Source of the DNA: Setoptus koraiensis
Taxonomy: Eukaryota > Arthropoda
DNA length: 64,000 nt
Assembly (NCBI GenBank): GCA_048013815.1
Contig: CM106586.1
Location: forward strand, 12,276,001-12,340,000
Direction of reading: 5' to 3'
Shown: piece by piece, positions 57,283-64,000 of the stretch
Layout: each line of letters begins with the position of its first letter
Numbering within the stretch: position 1 is the stretch's first letter
Notes under the pieces: model-generated
Databases searched by the model: none
What the model was told of the DNA's origin: nothing
What the model saw: the letters and a program-made list of their open reading frames with translations, nothing else
Made by a program: the position numbers and the translations under genes

Positions 57283-57330
57283 ATCACCGCTTGATTGTTT
57301 GATCAGCTGACCAAACAATCAAGCGGTGAT
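57283..57330. repeat. 48-bp near-perfect palindrome
   Basis: The arms ATCACCGCTTGATTGTTTG (57283-57301) and CAAACAATCAAGCGGTGAT (57312-57330) are exactly complementary over 19 bp. The ten central bases contain the palindrome TCAGCTGA, so only one base pair in the whole dyad fails to match. It lies 36 bp past the stop of the minus-strand Q-rich gene, within its likely 3' UTR. Confidence 0.85.
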
Positions 57331-57365
57331 CAATCGATAATTGTTGTGTTGTAGCTAATCAATAA

Positions 57366-60300
57366 TTAGTGCTGCAGAGAGGCCAGTTTGCATCCGTGCA
57401 GCCACTTGATGATGCGCGCGTTCTTCTCCACTATGGAGCATTGGTGATCGTCGAGCGCGGACAGTGTTGCGCCACAATATTGCTCCAGATTGCCTATTAC
57501 CACTATATCACTAGTGTTGCCATTGACGTCGTCATGGTTGTTGGGGTTATCACTTGTCGTTTCGGGCCGGTGCTGCTCGAACTGGAACGGATGTTGCGCA
57601 ATGCCGGCAGTTTGCAGTTTGCCACAATGGGCGCCAATGTCGCTGTTAGTTGTGGCTGCCGGACACAGAGTGAAATTGTCCGACTGCTTCAAGTTGCCAG
57701 CGCTGCTCGCCAGTTTCCGGCACGATCCTTCCACTTGTTGTCTGTGTGCGTGTGCGTGTGTGTGTGTGTGTGGATATCAGATATCGGGCAGCGGGATTAA
57801 AACAAACAAACAAACGGTCAGAGAGAAATTGTTGGCAAACGGTCATTAGTGAACGTGATTGGCTTTGGGCAATCTCGTCTTCGTTGTGATTCAGCGTAGC
57901 ACTTGTTACTACTAATTGTTGCCTGCACTGAATCGCGGCGTATTGGCATTGTTGTTAGACAACACCCGGTTGTTGTTGTTGTTGTTGCCGTGATTGCTTA
58001 ACGTTGTGTTACGTAACGGGTGTGCTGTGCCGGCCCGCGACGCAATGATTGATTGATTGATCGATCGACCGTGGGGACACTCGCTCGCTCCACTCACCAA
58101 TCTCTCACTCTCTGGCCAATCTCGCTGGCCCTAATGAACTATGGCTCGTTGAGATTATCAATTTTGCATCAATCTCTGGCAGGCAGGCAGGCCGGCCGGC
58201 TACTCTGTCCACTGCCGTTGGTGTCTCTCAGCAGCAGCAGCAGCAGTAACTAAAGTCGCTAACTAAAGTCGGTAATTAATGACCTACAGGTACGGCCACA
58301 CAAGCGTAATCAATCAGCAGTCACTCACTGGCTCAAGTGGCTCGCTCGCTCACACACAACCACTCATCGCAGTTGACTGACCCAAATTATAATTATTATT
58401 TAAATTAGACGAGGCTGCTGCCTGTTCATGGCATCAAATGTAATTACCTTTTGTCTTGATTGTCCAATTTTTTCCTATCGTTTATTGTTTGCATGGCCAC
58501 CGTGGCCGTTGATTGGGCCGCTTGTTGTTGTCGTTGTTGTTGGTGTTGCTGCTGCTGCTGGCGCTGTTGGTGTTGTTGTTGTTGTTGCTGTTGGCGCACA
58601 TTTGAATAATCCGATTGGCGTGATTTGCCGTTATTGTTCTCTCGTTGATGCTCGTTATCTTGCTGCGCAATGGCCGCGTTCGTTGTCGATGTTGGCGTTG
58701 AGTAACAGCGACCAGGGGCTCGGTATTTGCCACTGTAAGTGATTGCGCACTCCTCGGCATGGAGACCATTGTTGCCGGAAGTGTTAGTCATCACCTGTTG
58801 CTGCTGCTGTCGCTGTGGTTGTTGTTGTTGTTGTTGCTGATGTTGCTGATGCTGCTGTTGCTGCTGCTGTTGCTGATGCGCACTGGGTAGTTGGTGCGCA
58901 CTTTGTGGTTGTTGCTGCTGTTGGCGCAGCTCAATCAGATTGACATAATCACCGTGATCGTTGTCGAAGGGCAACAACAGCAAATTGTTGTTCACATCCT
59001 CCAGCGAGTCCACCGCGGATGCGCCGCACCAATCACAGCAATGCTCTCGATTGTTGTGACCAGTGTGCACTCGCTTGTAAACAAGACACTGCTTGTTGCG
59101 CATCGTTCTCCTTGAGGGCACCACCGGCGGCTTCACCTGGCCACCGTGCCTTATGGCAGCCCGTTGACAGTGCCCGCCGAGCGACAGTGCTGACGGGCCG
59201 GCACTCACCTGTCGGGCGTTGTTTTGCTGTTGTTGTTGTTGCTGCTGTTGCTGCTGCTGTTGTCGTTGTTGCTGCTGCTGCTGCTGTTGTTGTTGTTGCA
59301 ACAGTGACGCAATCCGACAGCAGGCAGACCAGGCTTGCGCATTGTTGGTCGGCGCTCTGTCACTGTCACTGCTGCAGCCACCAATACCGTTATCATTGTA
59401 ATTACCGGTGCTCATGCCGGCAGCAGCGCTGATGGTTGCGTCATTGCTAAGCAGCATCGCAGCCGTGCCATCGTCGGCATTGGCTGCTGCTGCCGCTGCA
59501 CAGGTAGCCGCGACAGGTGATTGGCGCCTACACAGTTGGTGTGGCTGCCGTTGGTGCAACATATCATCGCAGTCGGCAGTGCCGTGGCCTGTGTCTGCGC
59601 CGCTGGCCTTTGTTGTCGTTGTTGCTGTTGTCGTTGTTGCTGTTGTCGTTGCTGCTGTTGTCGTTGCTGCTGTTGTCGTTGCTGCTGTTGTCGGTGTAGT
59701 TGCTGTTGGCATGGCTTGCGCTGGCAGCGAGCCGGCCCAGCTTGTTACGCAAAACGGGCTACACATGTCGCTATTGTTGTTGCTGTTGCGCAACAGGTTG
59801 CCGGGGTTGCAGTGTAGGTCAGCGGCGGTGGCACAGTTGGCGTGGATGTTGTTGCTGTCGCCGTTGGCTTGCCGCTGCAATTTGAAGCGAGCATCACTAT
59901 CGACATCACAATCGCTAACAGTATTGGCATTGGAGGTGGCCGTGTTGCCGTTGTTGATATTGGCCACTTTATCACCGCTGCCAGTGACGTAATATGAAAC
60001 GTCGTTGTTGTCGTTGTTGTTGCCGCTGTCGCCGTTGCTGCCGGCGTCAACAATGACAGGCCCTCTAACAATGTCATCTGCATCCTGTTTTAGTTTTGCT
60101 TTTTGTAGTCTCAGTCTGTGATGGGCACTGTCGCACAACAGCGACACACCGCCGCCATCCATGATCCATTTGTTGTGAGAACCCGTAATTACATCCATGC
60201 CATGTTGCCGCCGAATGATTGCATCCTGGCAAGACCGTGTTGCCGCATTCTGTTGGCGCAGTCGCTCGCTGGCGCCGTTTTCCTGTAGCGGCCGCTGCGT

Positions 60301-63300
60301 CGCAACACGGTCGATATATCGACTCGATTGTTGTTGTTGTCGCTGTTGCTGTTGTTGTTGTTGCTGTTGTCGCTGCTCGGTGCGCTGGCCACCCCAACAA
60401 CCCATTCCCATGCACTTGTTTTGCCTATCGACAGCGCCGTTTTCCCAACACATACTGTCAATCTTGGCGGCCGTTATTCGTCGTCGCTCGTCGTCGTCGT
60501 CGTCATTATTATTCATACCGCTGGCAAGCTCATGCACGCTCCTATTACACATCAAACTAATTGGCTCTGGCTGCACTGGCGCCGCTGCCGCCGAGTTTAA
60601 ATCGCAATTTGAGCGATTTAAACTCTCCATCTTTGTTTCACTGCAACACAACAGCGACCCAACAATCGGCCGGCCGCAATTGCCGCCCGATGTTGCTGCA
60701 CTTTCGTTTGAACTTGGTATCGATGCCATCATCGATTGCCGCCGCTGTCGAGCCAGAAAATTGTTGTTGTTGCTGCTGTTGTTGTCGGCCGGCGTCACTT
60801 TACATAATTGTTGCTGCACACTCGACTGCCGCGAAACTGGAACAACACCGACAGCGCCATTACATAATAGACAATGGGCGCCTGGCCGTCGATCTTCAAA
60901 ATCATTTTTATAATCTTGCTCACTGTTGCTGTTGCTGTTTGACGGCTGCACCAGCAACAGCAACTGCAACTGTTGCTGTTTGGCGCCATCGTCTGTGAGC
61001 TGTCGTGATGCAACCCGCTCATGCTGCAACCCGGCCGCCGCAAACCGGCGCCGCGGCCCGTTATCGGGCCGGCGTCTCACCTGATTTTGTATTGTGTCTC
61101 GTGTGTTTTGTATTGTGTCTCGTGTGTCTTGTATTGTGTCTTGTGTACTTTGTATTGCATTGACGGCGGCCCGATCACCTGACACAGCCAAGCTAATAGA
61201 GCTCGGACAATCGCCGGACACTTGGTTGTCGTTTGTTGCGTTTGCTTCGTGGTGCCCACTTAGCCGCTCACAACAATGGCCGGCCCAACTGGAGCCATGA
61301 TCGCCCGATTCACTGTCGCTGGCGCTGTCGTTGTTACGCAACAACAATAGATGCAACAACAGCGCCGACGACGACGACTCACATAAATCTCGATAGGCAC
61401 AATCATTATCATTGTCATTGTTAGCGCTGCCACTTTCACAATCCGGCCGCCGTTGCCGTTGCTGTCGCTGTTGCCGCTGTCGACTAGAATTGACACAATT
61501 TGAGCATATGATTAGCATCACTGTTCCGCCATTATCACCGCTTCTCAGAGGCCCGTCGTTGGCGAGCGTTGCGCAACATGATACAATTGGCTCTCGGCTG
61601 CCACTGCCGCTAAAGCTATTTCCATTGTTCGCCGCTGCAGCCGCACTAATTGCCATGTTGCCGCCACAATTTCCACCTGTTGCCAATCCCAATTTGCAAG
61701 CGTCTAAGTGGAAATAATCATCGCTGGCAGCTTGTGTCTTGCCGGTGAGCCGGCGATTTGCGCCACCATTTTGCATATCGCCGGCCGCCGTCGCATTGTT
61801 GCGCCAAATCGTGTTGTTGTCGCCGTTGTCGTTGTTGTCGCCGTTGTCGTTGTTGTCGCCGTGTGAACTATGCGAGGCGACGGCCCCGACCGGCGCTGGC
61901 TGACCACCGCAGTTGTAGCTCGAATTTCGCCTATTTTTCGCCAGCGCTGAGCCCAACGCCGACCAGCATGTTGCGCAACAGCCCAATCGGACAAAACCGT
62001 TCCTCATCGCCGGCCAATCATCACTATTGTTTATGCGCAACTGCCGATTATCGCTGACAAACCGATGACCGGTGACCTTTGTTTCGGCTGTCATTGCACA
62101 GGCTGACTTGCCAGGTATTTTGGGGTATTTCATCGGGTGCGCATCATTTGTAGTTCTCACTAACGCCAACAGGTTTCTCAGTAACGTGTCGCTGTCTATG
62201 GGCGCTGCATTTGCGTGCCGTTGCCACTCATTGTTGGTGGGCGCCGCTGATCCACTTCCGGTTCTTCCATTGTTCTGTTCATGCCGCCGCCGCTGGTCTC
62301 CGATACTGCTGCCCATCATCACTCTGACCGCAACACCCAACGGGCCCACGATGGAGCAACAAGGTGATTTTGTTGTCGTTTTATGAATCATCGAGTCAGC
62401 TGACAGTTTGTTGCATGTATTTGTTGTATCTCGGGCGACACAACCCGACGCAGCCGGCGTGTGACATCGCCCCGATAATGAGCTGACGTTGCTAATTGAT
62501 TTACACTTTCGCAACAGCGCCATCTGACAGTTGGTGGGCAATTTAGAGTGACAGTTGTCACTGTCAACACTGTCATTTGTGAGATCAGCTGTGTGTGGTT
62601 GTTTTATCACATCGTCACTGTCGTTGCCTCGCATTGATGAGTCCGAAATGAGCCAACGCAATTGACTTTCCAAATTCCAATTAATGTCAGCGGCGTTGTT
62701 GTTGTTGTTGTTGTGGCTGTAGTTGGCACCGTTCGCCTGTCGCTGTCGCTGTTGTTGGCGTCTACAATCGGACGACGACGACGACGACACGGACGATAAC
62801 GAGCGGCGCATAATTCTCTTGGCGCTGTCACAGTGATTGTCGTTGTTGTTGTTGTGGTCAGTTGTTGTGTCGCTGTTTGTGCGGGGCAACAATTGATCAT
62901 TTGTCGTCAAGTGGCCATTGTTTGTGGCGCTGTCCACTGCTCCGCTGGCCGCAGTAACAAATACCTGAGCGCTATGATAGCAGTGTGACAATGACAAATG
63001 TTGTGTGTGGTGACGCCGATCATTATTATCATCTAACAGGTTGTTGCGCGCCGTCACTCTTTGCTGCGGTCTCACTAGTGGTGGTTGCTGTTGTTGCTGC
63101 TGTTGTTGTTGTTGCTGTTGTTGCTGCTGCGGATGATGCTGCTTGCTAGAGATAACGGGCGACCAACACGAGGTTGGAGAACTAGAGGAGCCCGACGAAA
63201 AGGCCGAATCGTCCGCTCCAAAGTCGGCCATTTGAACCGGAAGCTGCCGATGCGAGCTTGCGGTTGTCGTTGTGTTTGTGTTTGATGTGATTGCATGTGT

Positions 63301-63525
63301 CGCTGTGGTTGTGGTTGTCGGCGTCATTGGTGATAATAATGTTGTTTCCTGTCTTTGTTGTTGCTGTTGTCTGTGCTGATGCTGCTGGCACAGTTGATTT
63401 GAATCGGTGTCCGTTTTGCACACACAGTTATCATTATTGTTAGCGCCTGTTGCATTTCTCACTAGTTGTCTTGCCGGAAATAGACGCTCGGTGGCGCTTT
63501 TTCTAGTTGTCGACTGCTGCATCAT
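57366..63525 (-). CDS. Large Gln/Asn/Ser-rich protein, two exons, function unknown
   Basis: Exon 1 (63525-58448) starts at an ATG preceded in frame by TAA. It ends at donor AAAAG|GTAATT; reading through would hit TAA at once. Acceptor CACACAG|ACAAC at 57741 keeps the phase and adds 125 residues, giving about 1,817. The 706-bp intron has a TG run at its 3' end. Most of the protein is poly-Gln, Asn-, Ser- and Thr-rich. Less repetitive islands are DINWNLESQLRWLISDSS, LLRKCKSISNVSSLSGR, MRNGFVRLGCCATCWSALG, a stretch near 1460 with KPPVVPSRR (an SH3-type PxxPxR motif), CCDWCG, and GDYVNLIEL near 1523 (a YxN Grb2-SH2-type motif). The tail is VEKNARIIKWLHGCKLASLQ. No folded domain is recognised. 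A disordered signalling adaptor is a guess from short motifs only. Confidence 0.65.
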
Positions 63526-63960
63526 GATGATTTATCAATGTAACAAGTGTTTGTAAAACGCCTCCAAGTGTGGCTGTTGCGTTGAATTGTGCCGTTCGCT
63601 TGAGTTCAGTTGTGTCCCACTCGATGCATGATAATTGTTGCTGCACCAAACAATTGTTATCGTCTCGCTGCGATCGGCTGTCCGGCCGATCCGCTCGATC
63701 TGGCTGACGTAATATATATGTGTGTGTGTGTGATGTACGCGTTGTATAGGCGGCGCTGCGATTTGATTCGAGGTGGCAAAAAGACAAGTTATACAGTTAT
63801 ATAAGTTATACAGTTTTACAGTTACAAGTTGCACAGGTATAAGTTATGAGCGCAGGGTGGCGCGTAATTGGACGCGCCGTAAATTTGAGATTTGAAAAGT
63901 TTGAAATTGAATGAGCACAAAGGGGGGATTAGCGCCAATCACCATAATATGGTGCCATAT
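63526..63960. promoter_or_regulatory. Region upstream of the Q-rich gene
   Basis: It should hold the 5' leader and promoter. A TATATATG followed by a TG run (about 63711-63731) and repeated GTTATACAGTTA-like words (63786-63845) are visible. No TATA box at a decisive position could be assigned. Confidence 0.4.
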
Positions 63961-64000
63961 AGCACCACACTGCACCACCGCGCACCACACTGCACCACAC
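63961..64000. repeat. Short tandem repeat of CACCACACTG, cut by window edge
   Basis: GCACCACACT units are repeated about four times up to the last base of the window, so the array probably continues. Confidence 0.8.

Noticed and set aside
63200-63421. Second minus-strand frame overlapping the start of the Q-rich gene
   Set aside because: It is a low-complexity shadow in another frame of the long open exon.
1-64000. tRNA, rRNA, CRISPR or bacterial-type operon features
   Set aside because: No A/B-box tRNA pattern, rRNA stretch or spaced direct-repeat array was found. Gene structure is plainly eukaryotic.

Overview
This is eukaryotic nuclear DNA, most likely from an arthropod and plausibly a mite, although the species cannot be read from the window. 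The genes have short GT-AG introns (94-122 bp in the housekeeping genes), canonical AATAAA signals and clearly animal proteins: SEL1L, BCS1, strumpellin, a Shutdown/FKBP6 protein, a Bora-like protein and a very large lipid-transfer protein of the vitellogenin/apolipophorin family. There is no operon, CRISPR array or recognisable tRNA or rRNA gene, and I could not recognise any intact mobile element.

Layout. (1) 1-3.3 kb, minus strand: the 5' part of a leucine-rich-repeat membrane protein that runs off the left edge inside its transmembrane helix. (2) About 3.9-19.6 kb: a gene-free, relatively GC-rich stretch full of short tandem repeats, GGGCC-type motifs, palindromes and hairpins. (3) 19.6-47.2 kb: AT-richer DNA holding a dense block of housekeeping genes. 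In order these are ribulose-phosphate 3-epimerase (-), SEL1L (-), BCS1 (+), ribosomal protein eL33 (-), a strand-asymmetric G/T then A/C tract (28.7-29.76 kb), an unrecognised disordered protein (-), DNA polymerase delta subunit 2 (-), a small secreted protein (+), Shutdown/FKBP6 (+), WASH subunit strumpellin (-), a possible small membrane protein (-), Bora-like (+), kynurenine aminotransferase (-) and the tRNA thiolase CTU1 (-). (4) 47.2-56.8 kb (+): a roughly 3,054-residue lipid-transfer protein with a TATA/initiator promoter, a signal-peptide exon and one 9.1-kb exon. (5) 57.4-63.5 kb (-): a two-exon gene for a roughly 1,817-residue Gln/Asn/Ser-rich protein of unknown function.

Most genes are arranged as divergent pairs sharing short promoter regions (SEL1L/BCS1, POLD2/secreted protein, strumpellin/Bora) and convergent pairs with close 3' ends (BCS1/eL33, Shutdown/strumpellin, Bora/aminotransferase, lipid-transfer protein/Q-rich gene). 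I see no single pathway linking them. Six multi-exon housekeeping models were worked out by hand from splice sites and reading phase; none has been checked against transcripts.

I did not find a clear new biological system. The best leads are the hairpins and palindromes (17.5, 18.0, 19.2 and 57.3 kb), the GGGCC-rich desert, the strand-switch tract at 29.15 kb, the lipid-transfer protein that seems to lack its usual N-terminal barrel, and the large Q/N-rich gene with adaptor-like motifs.
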